Source: Bartonella tribocorum CIP 105476 (GTDB lineage Bacteria; Pseudomonadota; Alphaproteobacteria; Rhizobiales; Rhizobiaceae). Taken from it: 64,000 bases of DNA. The first letter of the stretch is position 1; each line of letters opens with the position of its first letter. Where the stretch lies: positions 806,001-870,000 of the forward strand of contig NC_010161.1 in NCBI RefSeq assembly GCF_000196435.1, given 5' to 3'. This document shows, piece after piece, positions 40,830-51,209 of the stretch. Made by a program: the position numbers and the translations under genes. The notes beneath the pieces are model-generated. The model did no database searches and was not told where the DNA came from. It saw only the letters and a program-made list of their open reading frames with translations.

Positions 40830-42338
40830 ATGAAAGAGTTGCGATTTTATAATACGCTGACACGTAAAAAAGAAAATTTTATACCGATAGATCCAACAAA
40901 AGTACGTCTTTATGTTTGTGGCCCAACAGTTTATGATTACGCGCATATAGGGAATGCACGCCCTCTCATTGTTTTTGATATTTTATTTCGCTTATTGCGT
41001 CATGTTTATGGCAGTGATCATGTTCTATATGCGCGTAATATTACAGATGTTGATGATAAAATTAATGCACGAGCCGCTTGTGAATACCCAAACTTGCCAC
41101 TGAATGAGGCTATTCGTCAATTAACAGAACGTACATATTTTCAGTTTCAACAAGATACAATAGCGCTTGGTTGTTTATTGCCAACCAGTCAGCCGCGTGC
41201 AACCGAACATTTAGAGGAAATGCGCGCACTCATCGAAAGACTGCTTGAAAAGGGGCATGCTTATAAAGCGGAAAATCATATATTATTTTCTATAAGCAGC
41301 ATAAAAAATCCTCCTCATTATGGGGCATTTGCAAATCGTTCTTTAGATGAAATGAGGGCAGGGGCGCGTATCGATGTTGCTGCTTATAAAAGGGAGGAGA
41401 TGGATTTTGTTTTATGGAAACCTTCTGCGGAAGGAGAGCCAGGTTGGAAATCGCCAGGAGGAATTCCTGTTTTAGGTCGTCCAGGTTGGCATATTGAATG
41501 TTCTGCCATGTCAATGGCAAAGTTATTAGCGCCCTATGGTGGTGGTTTAACTTGTGATGATCCGATCGCGAATATTTTTGATATCCATGGTGGTGGACTT
41601 GATTTAATTTTTCCTCATCATGAAAATGAGATTGCACAAAGTTGTTCAGCTTTTGGGACGGAGCGAATGGCTAATTTTTGGATGCATAACGGCTTTTTAC
41701 AAGTTGAAGGCAAAAAGATGTCGAAAAGCTTCGGCAATTTCATAACCATTCGTTCTGTTTTAGAAAATAATTTTTTGGAATTTAATGGTGCTTTAGCTTA
41801 TGAAATTAAGCAAAATTGGGCGGGGTTATCTGCACGTTTTTCAATGCTCCAAACGCATTATCGTGAACCATTAAATTGGACAGCGCAGCGTTTAATGCAA
41901 TCGAGCAGTGAACTGTATCGTTGGTATGAACTGCTTCGCGATAAAAAGAGTATGATGGAAAACAATGAAGCGATTGAGGATACTTTAATAGATGCTCTCA
42001 GTGATGATCTTAATACACCAAAAGCATTCACTCTTTTGCGAAAATTTTATAAAGCAGGAGACGCTTTGGCTCTTGCGAATGGCATGAATTTATTAGGACT
42101 ATTACGACAAGAATGGATTAAAGAAATAGACTGCCCATTATTTATAAAAAAAACCTCTCTTGATTCAAAATTTATTGAACAGTGCATTGCCGAAAGACTG
42201 CGGCTTATCCATAATAAAGAGTGGGGAGCTGCGGATAAAATTCGCAATGAGCTTGCAGCCGAGGGGATTCTCTTAAAAGATGGTAAGGATCCGCAAAGTG
42301 GTAAGCGTATAACTGTGTGGGAAATAAAACGATTCTAA
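40830..42338 (+). CDS. cysS: Cysteinyl-tRNA synthetase
   Basis: A class I synthetase charging tRNA-Cys. It starts [33 protein letters not shown] carries the first zinc Cys and the HIGH motif, [11 protein letters not shown] and HHENEIAQS carry other zinc ligands, and KKMSKSFGN is the KMSKS loop. About 502 aa, slightly longer than E. coli CysS. The ATG at 40827 is directly adjacent (ATGATG). Confidence 0.97.
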   Translation: MKELRFYNTLTRKKENFIPIDPTKVRLYVCGPTVYDYAHIGNARPLIVFDILFRLLRHVYGSDHVLYARNITDVDDKINARAACEYPNLPLNEAIRQLTERTYFQFQQDTIALGCLLPTSQPRATEHLEEMRALIERLLEKGHAYKAENHILFSISSIKNPPHYGAFANRSLDEMRAGARIDVAAYKREEMDFVLWKPSAEGEPGWKSPGGIPVLGRPGWHIECSAMSMAKLLAPYGGGLTCDDPIANIFDIHGGGLDLIFPHHENEIAQSCSAFGTERMANFWMHNGFLQVEGKKMSKSFGNFITIRSVLENNFLEFNGALAYEIKQNWAGLSARFSMLQTHYREPLNWTAQRLMQSSSELYRWYELLRDKKSMMENNEAIEDTLIDALSDDLNTPKAFTLLRKFYKAGDALALANGMNLLGLLRQEWIKEIDCPLFIKKTSLDSKFIEQCIAERLRLIHNKEWGAADKIRNELAAEGILLKDGKDPQSGKRITVWEIKRF

Positions 42339-42378
42339 TTTTCCTATTCCAGCAGTTTTCATAAATTAAAGGGAGAAT

Positions 42379-43053
42379 ATGGTGGAATTTTTATATTATT
42401 ACGGATACATCGCACTTAAGCTTTCTGTAGGTCTTGTTGCCTTCCTATTTATTTTAAGAACGACGGGTCGTGGGAGTCTTAGCCAGATGACACCCGTTGA
42501 TTTAGTCAGCAATTTTGTTATGGGAGGTATTATTGGAGGAGTCATTTATAACCAAAATATTAGCTGCATTCAATTATTGCTTGTTTTGCTGATTTGGCAA
42601 GCTTTGATTGCCTCTTTTAATTTTTTTGCACGCTATTCAGTTTTTTTTCGCCGTCTTATTGCAGGGCGGAATGTCACATTGGTTTTAGATGGGAACTTTC
42701 AAATGGATAAGATTAAGAATTTAGGGATCAATGTTAATGATCTCATTGCGATGTTACGTCTTAAAGGGTGTCACTTACACGAAGCTGCTTTTGTGCGTTT
42801 GGAAACCAATGGGGAGTGTACTGTTATTAAAAAGGAAGAGGGTAAGAAATCGACGATTGTTGTAGAAAATGGTGAAGTTATTGATGATGGTTTAAAAGAG
42901 ATTGGTAAAACAAAAAAGTGGCTTCAGGCAGAATTGAAAAAAAAGCATGTAAAAATTGAAAATTTATTTGCAGCAGAGTGGTATGAGAATACAGATCAAA
43001 ATAATAAACTGTATAGTGGATTATTTCTTGTTCCTTTTTCAAAAACAGTCTAA
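42379..43053 (+). CDS. DUF421/YetF-family membrane protein
   Basis: A 224-aa inner-membrane protein with three hydrophobic helices in the first 85 residues (YIALKLSVGLVAFLFIL, VDLVSNFVMGGIIGGVIY, IQLLLVLLIWQALI). A cytoplasmic domain with NVTLVLDGNFQMDKIKNLGI, DLIAMLRLKG and CTVIKKEEGKKS follows, typical of YetF-like proteins. Function unknown. AAGGGAG lies 5 nt before the ATG. Confidence 0.88.
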   Translation: MVEFLYYYGYIALKLSVGLVAFLFILRTTGRGSLSQMTPVDLVSNFVMGGIIGGVIYNQNISCIQLLLVLLIWQALIASFNFFARYSVFFRRLIAGRNVTLVLDGNFQMDKIKNLGINVNDLIAMLRLKGCHLHEAAFVRLETNGECTVIKKEEGKKSTIVVENGEVIDDGLKEIGKTKKWLQAELKKKHVKIENLFAAEWYENTDQNNKLYSGLFLVPFSKTV

Positions 43054-43161
43054 CTTCAAACAATGAGTAGGTATCGCTTATCGGAAGCGTAAGAAACTTA
43101 TAAACAACCACAGCGGGGTGTTTTGCCTTTTTCATGTGGATGATAGAGAAGTAAGAGCTTT

Positions 43162-45045
43162 ATGAAATGTAATGAAATGACAAAAACTGTATCATCAGAT
43201 ACAGGAAAAACTCTGCACACACTTTACAATTTATGGCCTTATATGTGGCCGGTGGATCGGCGTGATCTAAAAATACGTGTACTATGGGCAATATTTTATC
43301 TTGTTTTAGCCAAGCTCATTCTTATATCTGTACCATATTTCTTTAAATATTCTACCAATGTGCTCGATGCGAGCTTTCAACCCCCTGAGTGGTTTTCATC
43401 CAGTTTGATTATTCCAATCACGCTCGTTTTGGCATATAATGTTGCACGTATTGTGCAGGCTGGATTAAATCAATTACGCGACTCCCTTTTTGCTACTGTT
43501 GGTCAACACGCTGTTCGTCAATTAGCTTATAAAACCTTTATACATATTCATGAGTTATCTTTACGGTTTCATTTAGAACGCCGAACTGGTGGGCTTTCTC
43601 GTGTGATTGAGCGTGGTACGAAAGGAATAGAAGCGATCGTAAGGTTTTCAATTCTCAATACCATACCGACAGTTTTAGAATTTATATTAACGGCCCTTGT
43701 ATTTTATATAAGTTATGGATGGTATTATCTTCTCATCGTTGTTGTAACGGTTTTATTATATACTTTGTTTACCATTAAGGCGAGTGATTGGCGTATTCGT
43801 ATTCGGCAACAAATGAATACAGCAGATACTGAGGCGAATACGCGCGCTGTTGATTCTCTTTTGAATTTTGAAACGGTCAAATATTTTGGCAATGAGGCTC
43901 TAGAAGCCGGTCGTTTTGATGCTTCTATGGCAGGTTATGAAAAAGCTGCAACAAAGATTTGGACATCATTAAGCTGGCTTAATTTTGGTCAAGCTCTGAT
44001 CTTTGGTATTGGAATGACGATCATGATGCTGATGTCGGCTTATGAAGTTCTTTATAAAACACAAACTTTAGGAGATTTTGTTTTTATTAATGCCCTTTTG
44101 ATGCAACTTTCCATTCCACTGAATTTTATTGGTTCAATTTATCGTGATGTGCGACAAGGTTTAACGGATATTGAAGCGATGTTTGATCTTTTGGATGTTC
44201 AGAAAGAGATCGTTGATAAATCGGATGCTAAACCGTTAGAGATAAGCGATGGGACCATTCGTTTTCATCAGGTAAAGTTTTCTTATGATTCGACGCGTCA
44301 AATTCTCAGAGATATTGATTTTGAAGTCCCTGGAGGAAAAACAGTTGCCATCGTCGGTCCATCGGGTGCAGGTAAATCAACCATTTCTCGATTACTTTTT
44401 CGCTTTTATGATGTTGATGCAGGCTCTATCACAATTGACGGGCAGGATATTCGTGACATAACACAAAAAAGTTTGCGTGAAGCGATTGGCATGGTCCCAC
44501 AAGATACGGTGTTATTTAATGATACAATTGCCTATAATATTCGCTATGGGCGACCAAGTGCGACCGATGAAGAGATGTGCAAAGCTGCTGAAATGGCACA
44601 AATATTAAAATTTATTGAGATGTTACCGGAAGGTTTTCAGTCTATGGTAGGAGAGCGTGGTCTCAAATTATCAGGGGGTGAAAAACAGCGTGTGGCTATC
44701 GCACGGACACTCTTAAAAGCGCCCCCACTTCTTATTTTAGATGAAGCAACAGCAGCTCTTGATACGGCGACGGAACAGGAAATTCAACAAGCATTGGATA
44801 TTGTAAGCCGTGGACGTACAACATTGATTATTGCGCATCGTCTTTCTACGGTTATCAATGCTGATGAAATTTTGGTTCTTAAAAGTGGTCGTATTATTGA
44901 AAATGGAACGCACACAGAGCTCTTACGAAAGAAAGGTCTCTATGCTTCAATGTGGAATAAGCAGCTTGAAGCATCTCAAGTTGAAGAAAAATTACGTAAA
45001 ATGCGTGAAGAAGATGAGACGGGTATTGTTAATCGTAAAAAATAA
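43162..45045 (+). CDS. Atm1-type ABC exporter (glutathione/metal-related)
   Basis: A half-transporter with an N-terminal membrane domain (about 30-320, six helices) and a C-terminal ATPase. RRTGGLSRVIERGTKGIEAI and SLLNFETVKYFGNEALE are signatures of the Atm1/HMT1 subfamily, which exports glutathione polysulfide or metal conjugates. Walker A is GPSGAGKST, the signature LSGGEKQR, Walker B LLILDEATAALD, and the H-loop IIAHRLSTV. 627 aa. The substrate is inferred from the family. Confidence 0.93.
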   Translation: MKCNEMTKTVSSDTGKTLHTLYNLWPYMWPVDRRDLKIRVLWAIFYLVLAKLILISVPYFFKYSTNVLDASFQPPEWFSSSLIIPITLVLAYNVARIVQAGLNQLRDSLFATVGQHAVRQLAYKTFIHIHELSLRFHLERRTGGLSRVIERGTKGIEAIVRFSILNTIPTVLEFILTALVFYISYGWYYLLIVVVTVLLYTLFTIKASDWRIRIRQQMNTADTEANTRAVDSLLNFETVKYFGNEALEAGRFDASMAGYEKAATKIWTSLSWLNFGQALIFGIGMTIMMLMSAYEVLYKTQTLGDFVFINALLMQLSIPLNFIGSIYRDVRQGLTDIEAMFDLLDVQKEIVDKSDAKPLEISDGTIRFHQVKFSYDSTRQILRDIDFEVPGGKTVAIVGPSGAGKSTISRLLFRFYDVDAGSITIDGQDIRDITQKSLREAIGMVPQDTVLFNDTIAYNIRYGRPSATDEEMCKAAEMAQILKFIEMLPEGFQSMVGERGLKLSGGEKQRVAIARTLLKAPPLLILDEATAALDTATEQEIQQALDIVSRGRTTLIIAHRLSTVINADEILVLKSGRIIENGTHTELLRKKGLYASMWNKQLEASQVEEKLRKMREEDETGIVNRKK

Positions 45046-45162
45046 GGTGGGCAAAATGTAATCTATATCTTTATAGGGAGTGATTGATTAAATACATAAA
45101 AAGAGACAAGAGGAACAAAAAGGTTTATTGCTTGTTTAAGTTTACGGTGAATAGGAAATTAT

Positions 45163-45861
45163 ATGAGTATTCTACAATCTGTCCATAATAGCTTTGTACC
45201 GATCCATAAAGAAGGTTATCCTTTTATTGTAGCGTTTTTTGTTATTTCGCTTATTCTTGGTTGGATATGGAGTCCATTATTTTGGTGTGGTCTTATTCTT
45301 ACAGTCTGGTGTATTTACTTTTTCCGTGATCCAGATCGTGTGATCCCTTTGAATTCAAATTGGGTTATGTCGCCTGCAGATGGGCGTATTTCATTTGTGG
45401 AATCCTGTGTTCCACCTGAAGAATTAGGCTTAGGGAAAGACGAAATGATCCGTATCTCCATTTTTATGGATATTTTTTCATGCCATATCAACCGTATTCC
45501 TATCAGTGGTACAGTAGAGTCTATCCTTTATCATCCAGGTCGGTTTACCAATGCAGAGTTTGATAAGGCTAGTCAGTTTAATGAGCGTAATGGAGTGGTC
45601 ATTGAGAGCAAGCATGGAAAAATTGGTATCGTACAAATAGCGGGGATGTTTGCCCGTCGGATTGTTTGTTGGTCAAAAGAAAACGATGCCGTTATCACGG
45701 GAGAGCGATTTGGATTGATTCGTTTTGGTTCTCGCCTTGATATTTATATACCGACTGAAATGAAATTACGTGTTGCAGTTGGACAAACAGCTATTGCTGG
45801 AGAGACAGTTTTAGGTTCTTTTGATGATAAGAGTGCCACAACGGACTTCAGATACGATTAG
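45163..45861 (+). CDS. psd: Phosphatidylserine decarboxylase proenzyme
   Basis: Makes phosphatidylethanolamine at the inner membrane. This is the short (232-aa) form: a hydrophobic N-terminus (about 20-52), [36 protein letters not shown] and the self-cleavage site RFGSRLD, with Gly189-Ser190 giving the pyruvoyl group. Followed after 9 nt by pssA, which makes its substrate. Confidence 0.96.
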
Positions 45862-45870
45862 GACCGTACA

Positions 45871-46710
45871 ATGAAAAATTTTTCGCCATTTTCTTCATTC
45901 AATCCTGAGGGGCAGCATGATGATGTTGCAAATCGGCGACGTTCACCGACATCGATGCGGTATGTTATTCCCAATATTATTACTATTTTGGCCATTTGTG
46001 CAGGGATGAGCAGCATTCGTTTAGCTTTTGAGAATCGCTATGAGGCTGCTATTTTAATGGTGCTTTTGGCTGCAGTCTTAGATGGTGCTGATGGTCGCAT
46101 TGCGCGTTTAATAGATGGGAGTTCGTCTTTTGGGGCACAGATGGATTCTCTTGCTGATATTGTAAATTTTGGTGTTACCCCTGCACTTATTGTTTATTCC
46201 TTTATCTTGAATCAAGCACACCACATTGGTTGGGTTGCAGCTCTTGTATATTGCGTTGCTTGTTGTTTGCGATTAGCGCGTTTTAATGTGATGTTGGATA
46301 ACACCGATATACCTCAATGGCAGAAAAGTTATTTTGTTGGTGTTCCTGCACCTGCAGGAGCATTACTCCTTTTATTGCCGACCTATTTAGGCGCTCTTGG
46401 TTTGGTCCCCAATTGGGGGTGGGCATTGTTTTTTAGTCTTTATACTGTAATTATTGCTTTTCTTTTGATTAGTCGTTTACCAGTGTGGAATGCAAAGACA
46501 ATAGATCACAATTTAAGGCGTGATATCGTTATACCGTGCATGTTGGTCATTGTTATTTATGTCGGTTTTCTTGCGACTTACACATGGAAAACTTTATTGA
46601 TTACGGCTGTTGGCTATATAATTTTTCTCCCCTGTAGTTTTATCGCTTATAATAAACGCGCTGCTTTAGAAGAGAAAAAGGCTGATGCTAAAGCTATCCA
46701 AGAGTCATAA
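45871..46710 (+). CDS. pssA: CDP-diacylglycerol-serine O-phosphatidyltransferase
   Basis: A membrane enzyme forming phosphatidylserine. The CDP-alcohol phosphotransferase motif is DGADGRIARLIDGSSSFGAQMDSLADIVNFG, with the DG..AR..G..D..D spacing intact. About six hydrophobic segments follow. The N-terminal 25 residues are hydrophilic. 279 aa, coupled to psd. Confidence 0.95.
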   Translation: MKNFSPFSSFNPEGQHDDVANRRRSPTSMRYVIPNIITILAICAGMSSIRLAFENRYEAAILMVLLAAVLDGADGRIARLIDGSSSFGAQMDSLADIVNFGVTPALIVYSFILNQAHHIGWVAALVYCVACCLRLARFNVMLDNTDIPQWQKSYFVGVPAPAGALLLLLPTYLGALGLVPNWGWALFFSLYTVIIAFLLISRLPVWNAKTIDHNLRRDIVIPCMLVIVIYVGFLATYTWKTLLITAVGYIIFLPCSFIAYNKRAALEEKKADAKAIQES

Positions 46711-46781
46711 AGTGCTTCATTTTTCTATTGAACAGCACAGGAAAAAGAGAGAGATTCAACTATTGGCGTCTCAGATGATGT

Positions 46782-47534
46782 TCAATGAGGAGCATGATAA
46801 TCCACAAACTGATTTTTACGGACATTAAAAAGTTTTCCAGTTTCCTTTAAATCAGGGGATAGCAAATGGACTATTTTTTTTGCAACCTCTTGTGGTGAGG
46901 GGAGCGTTTGTGGATCTTCACCAGGCATAGCTTCAGCGCGTATGGCTGTGCGTGTAGCTCCAGGGTTGACGCAATTAATCTTAATAGAGGTTTGTTTGAG
47001 TTCTTCTGCCCAACAGCGGGCAATCATTTCTAAAGCCGCTTTAGAGGCTGCATAAGCGCCCCAAAAAGGGCGCGCAACATGTGCAACGCTTGAGGATAAA
47101 AGGATGGCTCGTCCAGCATCAGATTCACGTAATAAAGGCTCAAGGGCTTTTATTAAGCGCCATTGACTGATAAGATTGATTTGAAAAACATCTTCAAATA
47201 CCGTGTTTTCTATATGTGCTATTGGTGAGAGTGTTCCAAGGATTCCTGCATTTGCGACGATAATATCAAGTTTTTTCCAGCGTTTGGCAATTGAGAGTGC
47301 AAGAGTATCAATGTTTTCCATATGATGCAAATCCAGTGGAACGAGGGTTGCATAAGCTCCTTTTTTTCGGATTTTATTGTCCAATTCAGTAAGCCCACTG
47401 ACTGTTCGTGCAAGAGCAATAATATGAGCGCCGCGTGCAGCGAGCTCGAGTGCCAAATAATAACCAATTCCTCTTGATGCACCAGTAACAAGTGCAACGC
47501 GCCCATGGAGACTAAAGTCATGTTTTGTCATCAT
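46782..47534 (-). CDS. Short-chain dehydrogenase/reductase
   Basis: An NAD(P)-dependent SDR. GASRGIG is the nucleotide-binding motif, NAG is at IVANAGIL, and the catalytic site is SSSVAHVARPFWGAYAASKAA (Ser, Tyr, Lys). NPGATRTAIRAEAMPGEDP follows. 250 aa. It starts within the purF stop (TAATG), an arrangement seen in other alphaproteobacteria. The substrate is unknown. Confidence 0.92.
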   Translation of the reverse strand: MMTKHDFSLHGRVALVTGASRGIGYYLALELAARGAHIIALARTVSGLTELDNKIRKKGAYATLVPLDLHHMENIDTLALSIAKRWKKLDIIVANAGILGTLSPIAHIENTVFEDVFQINLISQWRLIKALEPLLRESDAGRAILLSSSVAHVARPFWGAYAASKAALEMIARCWAEELKQTSIKINCVNPGATRTAIRAEAMPGEDPQTLPSPQEVAKKIVHLLSPDLKETGKLFNVRKNQFVDYHAPH

Positions 47535-49027
47535 TAATCTCTTGTTTTAAGAACAGATGATTGATGAATTTTAGAGAGATTTTCTTGATCAACTAGATGC
47601 GTAGGATAATATCCAGTAAAATAATGGTCAGTAAATTGTGGATCAGCGTTATTTCGTTTTTCTCCTGCTACAGCAAGATATAATCCATCTGTTGAAAGAA
47701 ATTCTAAAGAGTCCGCTCCAATAAAATTGCACATAGATTTTAAATCTGGATATTGATTTGCTAAAAGGCTTTCAGCTTTAGGGGTATCGATACCATAAAA
47801 GTCAGGATAAAAAATCATAGGGCTAGAAACGCGCATATGGACTTCTTTTGCTCCCGCATCGCGAAGCATTCGCACAATTTTAAGGGATGTTGTTCCCCGT
47901 ACAATAGAGTCATCAACCAGAATAACACGTTTTCCTTCAATCACAGGACGGTTTGCCGAATGTTTTAACTTGACGCCAAAGGCACGAATTTGTTGTGTTG
48001 GTTCGATAAAAGTGCGGCCCACATAGTGATTACGAATAATACCAAGTTCAAAAGGAATTCCAATTTCTTGTGCATAGCCAATTGCGGCAGGCGTTCCACC
48101 ATCAGGAACAGGGACCACAACATCGCCCTCACAAGGGGCTTCCTGAGCTAAGCGAATTCCCATATTTTTGCGTGTTTTATAAACACTACGTCCCCCAACG
48201 ATGGAGTCTGGACGGGCAAAATAAACATATTCAAACAAGCAAAGTTTTTCTGGTTTTGTATTTTCTGCTTTTATAATTTTTTTGGTAATTTCCCCATTTT
48301 TTTGTATTTCACAGATGATGATTTCTCCATTTTTAACATCACGGACATATTTTGCTCCAATAATATCAAGAGCACACGTTTCAGAACAAAAGATTGGCTT
48401 ACCATCAAGCTCTCCCATCACGAGAGGTCTAATTCCTGTTGGATCGCGTGCCGCAATAAGCTTTGTACGTGTGAGTGCTAACATAGCATACCCACCTTCT
48501 ACTTGCCGAATTGCATCAACAAAACGATCAGAAGAGGATTCATAACGCGAGCGGGCAATAAGATGGAGAAAAACTTCTGAATCTGATGTTGATTGACAGA
48601 TAGCACCAGAAGCAATGAGTTCACGGCGCAATGTAAGACCATTGGTAAGATTACCATTATGCGCAATAGCAATGCCTCCAGCTTTCAATTCAGCAAAAAG
48701 GGGTTGAACATTGCGTAATGCCACTTCTCCAGTTGTTGAATAACGGGTATGTCCAATAGCGCGATTTCCTGGTAAACGTGCAAGTGTTGCAGGGTTTGTA
48801 TAGTGATCACCAACAAGACCTAAATGCTTTTCTTGATGAAATATTTTATTATGGTAAGAAACAATCCCAGCTGCTTCTTGCCCACGATGCTGAAGTGCGT
48901 GGAGTCCAAGAGCTGTTAATGTTGCAGCATCTTCATGCCCAAGAATACCAAAAACCCCACATTCTTCATGAAGGGTATCATCATCTAATGAAAATTCTTG
49001 GCAGGAAATATCGCTTTTTATCATCAT
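47534..49027 (-). CDS. purF: Amidophosphoribosyltransferase
   Basis: PurF makes phosphoribosylamine from PRPP and glutamine, the first purine step. The nucleophile is Cys23 in HEECGVFGILG, exposed after removal of a 22-residue propeptide. ALQHRGQEAAGI, AHNGNLTNG, TSDSEVFLHL and the PRPP motif VILVDDSIVRGTT are visible. 497 aa. A perfect hairpin lies 11 nt upstream of the start. Confidence 0.97.
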   Translation of the reverse strand: MMIKSDISCQEFSLDDDTLHEECGVFGILGHEDAATLTALGLHALQHRGQEAAGIVSYHNKIFHQEKHLGLVGDHYTNPATLARLPGNRAIGHTRYSTTGEVALRNVQPLFAELKAGGIAIAHNGNLTNGLTLRRELIASGAICQSTSDSEVFLHLIARSRYESSSDRFVDAIRQVEGGYAMLALTRTKLIAARDPTGIRPLVMGELDGKPIFCSETCALDIIGAKYVRDVKNGEIIICEIQKNGEITKKIIKAENTKPEKLCLFEYVYFARPDSIVGGRSVYKTRKNMGIRLAQEAPCEGDVVVPVPDGGTPAAIGYAQEIGIPFELGIIRNHYVGRTFIEPTQQIRAFGVKLKHSANRPVIEGKRVILVDDSIVRGTTSLKIVRMLRDAGAKEVHMRVSSPMIFYPDFYGIDTPKAESLLANQYPDLKSMCNFIGADSLEFLSTDGLYLAVAGEKRNNADPQFTDHYFTGYYPTHLVDQENLSKIHQSSVLKTRD

Positions 49028-49038
49028 ATTCTTTCACT

Positions 49039-49067
49039 TGTGATATGGAAGAATCATCCATATCACA
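49039..49067 (-). promoter_or_regulatory. Hairpin just upstream of purF
   Basis: A perfect 11-bp stem (arms 49039-49049 and 49057-49067) with a 7-nt loop. On minus it ends about 11 nt before the purF ATG, next to the GTGAAAG ribosome-binding region. It could be an intercistronic terminator, attenuator, RNA-stabilising element or protein operator. No T-tract follows. Confidence 0.5.
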
Positions 49068-49102
49068 TTTTACATCATTTAGTTCTCTTTCCGCATGAAA
49101 AG

Positions 49103-49684
49103 CTATTCTCCATTTTTGAGGAGCGTTTTTTCAAGAGAATTTTGTTTATGTGTATGTTTATCGCTGTTTTTAAACAAATTTTCTACCTTTTCGAGAACAG
49201 ATCCAAGATCTTTTGGGAGTATTTCCCAAACTTTTTGTCCCAGAGAATCTAAAATAGGCCTTGTTTTAGCATCTTTTAACCAGTTCGCTTGGTGTTCTGG
49301 TTTAATCAGGGCATTAATCAGCAACATACCGATGACCATAATCAGTAAACCGCGAAGTGCTCCAAAAATAAAACCAATAGTGCGGTCAAGGATACCAATT
49401 CGACTATCAATAATAAAATCGGAGATTTTCATTGTAATAATTGAAGTAATAATGAGAACAACAATAAAAATTGTGACCAATGTTGTGATCAATGCAATCA
49501 TTTTATTAGAGAGATATTGTTCAAAGAAAGGTAAGACCGGTTTGAATAAAAACAGTGTCGTAACAGCTGCAATTGCCCAAGAAACCAACGATAATACTTC
49601 ACGTGAAAATCCTCGAAGCATAGCAAGAAAAGCGGACAACAGGATGACTACTACGACAATTCCATCAAGGATTGTTATGATCAT
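49103..49684 (-). CDS. cvpA: CvpA family membrane protein
   Basis: An inner-membrane protein of the CvpA (colicin V production) family, often next to purF. Four hydrophobic helices are visible: ILDGIVVVVILLSAFLAML, SLVSWAIAAVTTLFLF, IALITTLVTIFIVVLIITSI, FIFGALRGLLIMVIGMLLI. RGFSREVLSL and GILDRTIGFIFGALRG are family features. 193 aa. Function in envelope maintenance is proposed for the family. Confidence 0.92.
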   Translation of the reverse strand: MIITILDGIVVVVILLSAFLAMLRGFSREVLSLVSWAIAAVTTLFLFKPVLPFFEQYLSNKMIALITTLVTIFIVVLIITSIITMKISDFIIDSRIGILDRTIGFIFGALRGLLIMVIGMLLINALIKPEHQANWLKDAKTRPILDSLGQKVWEILPKDLGSVLEKVENLFKNSDKHTHKQNSLEKTLLKNGE

Positions 49685-49826
49685 TTGTTTGTTCCTTATA
49701 CCTAAATTTGTGTTCTTTTAAGTCAGTCTACAAATATATTTTTTGTTATGCCATTTTTTTTTCTTATAGCAAGGATCTTTTGTATTTTATAGAGTTTTTT
49801 CTATATTATCCTGCCTGTGATGCCGA

Positions 49827-51203
49827 TCATTTTTTACTTGCAGTAAGCGTGGCAACGAGTTCGGGAAGGTCGGAAAAAGTTTTTTGTTGAAAATTAAGCG
49901 ACTTCATCATTTCGGTTGTTGTCGTAGGGTGAAATGCCCCTTGAAATCCGAGTTTTTTTGCTTCATTGATGCGTTGGGCTGAATGTGCAACAGCGCGTGT
50001 CGCTCCTGAAAGACTAACTTCACCAAAATATACATAATCCGTTGGCAAAGGAATATTGGCAAGAGAAGATACCAAAGCAGCGGCTACAGCTAAATCAGCA
50101 GCAGGCTCTGATATACGATATCCACCTGCTACATTCAGATAGACATCATGCTGCCCAAAACGAATGCCGCAATGGGCTTCTAAAACGGCAAGAATCATAG
50201 AAAGACGATTTCCATCCCATCCGACAACCGCACGTCGTGGTGTTCCAAGAGAAGAGGGAGCAACAAGCGCTTGAATTTCTACCAATATCGGGCGTGTTCC
50301 TTCCATGCCGGCGAAAACAGCAGCACCTGGTGCTTTTTCATTGCGTTCCCCTAGAAACAATTCGGATGGATTAATCACTTCGCGTAATCCTTTATCAGAC
50401 ATTTCAAAGACACCAATTTCATCTGTTGGCCCGAAGCGATTTTTTACAGTTCTAAGAATGCGATAATGATGCCCTCCTTCACCCTCAAAATAGAGAACGC
50501 CATCAACCATATGTTCAACGACCCGAGGGCCAGCAATTTGTCCATCTTTTGTAACATGACCAACAAGAACAACAGCAGCGCCTGTTTTCTTGGCAAAGCG
50601 TATCATAGCTTGAGCACCAATACGGACTTGTGTGACAGTTCCGGGTGCTGAATCTGCTGTATCTGACCATAGGGTTTGAATCGAATCGATAATCACCATA
50701 TCAAGGTTTTTATGTTCGCTTAAGGTTGCAAGAATATCTTCAACATTGGTTTCAGCAGCAAGTTTCACCTCTGTATTATGAGCTCCAAGCCTTTGTGCGC
50801 GCAGACAAATTTGCGCAATAGCCTCTTCACCTGAGACATAGATGACATTATGTCCTTTGCGTGATAAAGCCGCAGCTGTTTGTGTGAGCAATGTTGATTT
50901 TCCAATACCGGGGTCACCCCCAACAAGAAGTGCTGATCCACGGACAAAGCCCCCACCGGTAACACGATCAAGTTCAGCAATACCAGAATGAATACGTGGA
51001 GCATCTTGGATATCTCCAGAAAGAGATGTAAGGGCGACGATGCGTCCTTTACGCGTATTTTGCTTAGGACCACTTCCTATGCCACCATCTATATTTTCTT
51101 CAACAAGAGAATTCCATTCACCACAAGCGCTACATTTCCCTGCCCAACGAGAATGAACGGTTCCACAATTTTGGCAAATAAATTGAACACGGTTGCGTGC
51201 CAT
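49827..51203 (-). CDS. radA: DNA repair protein RadA
   Basis: A RecA-like helicase that promotes branch migration in recombination. The N-terminal zinc finger is CQNCGTVHSRWAGKCSACGEW, Walker A is GGDPGIGKST, the RadA motif is KNRFGPTDEIGVFEM. The C-terminal Lon-like domain has DVYLNVAGGYRISEPAADLAVAAAL. 458 aa. Only 6 nt after dnaB, with no alr gene between. Confidence 0.96.
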   Translation of the reverse strand: MARNRVQFICQNCGTVHSRWAGKCSACGEWNSLVEENIDGGIGSGPKQNTRKGRIVALTSLSGDIQDAPRIHSGIAELDRVTGGGFVRGSALLVGGDPGIGKSTLLTQTAAALSRKGHNVIYVSGEEAIAQICLRAQRLGAHNTEVKLAAETNVEDILATLSEHKNLDMVIIDSIQTLWSDTADSAPGTVTQVRIGAQAMIRFAKKTGAAVVLVGHVTKDGQIAGPRVVEHMVDGVLYFEGEGGHHYRILRTVKNRFGPTDEIGVFEMSDKGLREVINPSELFLGERNEKAPGAAVFAGMEGTRPILVEIQALVAPSSLGTPRRAVVGWDGNRLSMILAVLEAHCGIRFGQHDVYLNVAGGYRISEPAADLAVAAALVSSLANIPLPTDYVYFGEVSLSGATRAVAHSAQRINEAKKLGFQGAFHPTTTTEMMKSLNFQQKTFSDLPELVATLTASKK

Positions 51204-51209
51204 ATCGAT

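Noticed and set aside
49095-49721. 208-codon open frame on plus
   Set aside because: Antisense shadow of cvpA, with Ile/Thr-rich composition produced by complementing membrane-helix codons.
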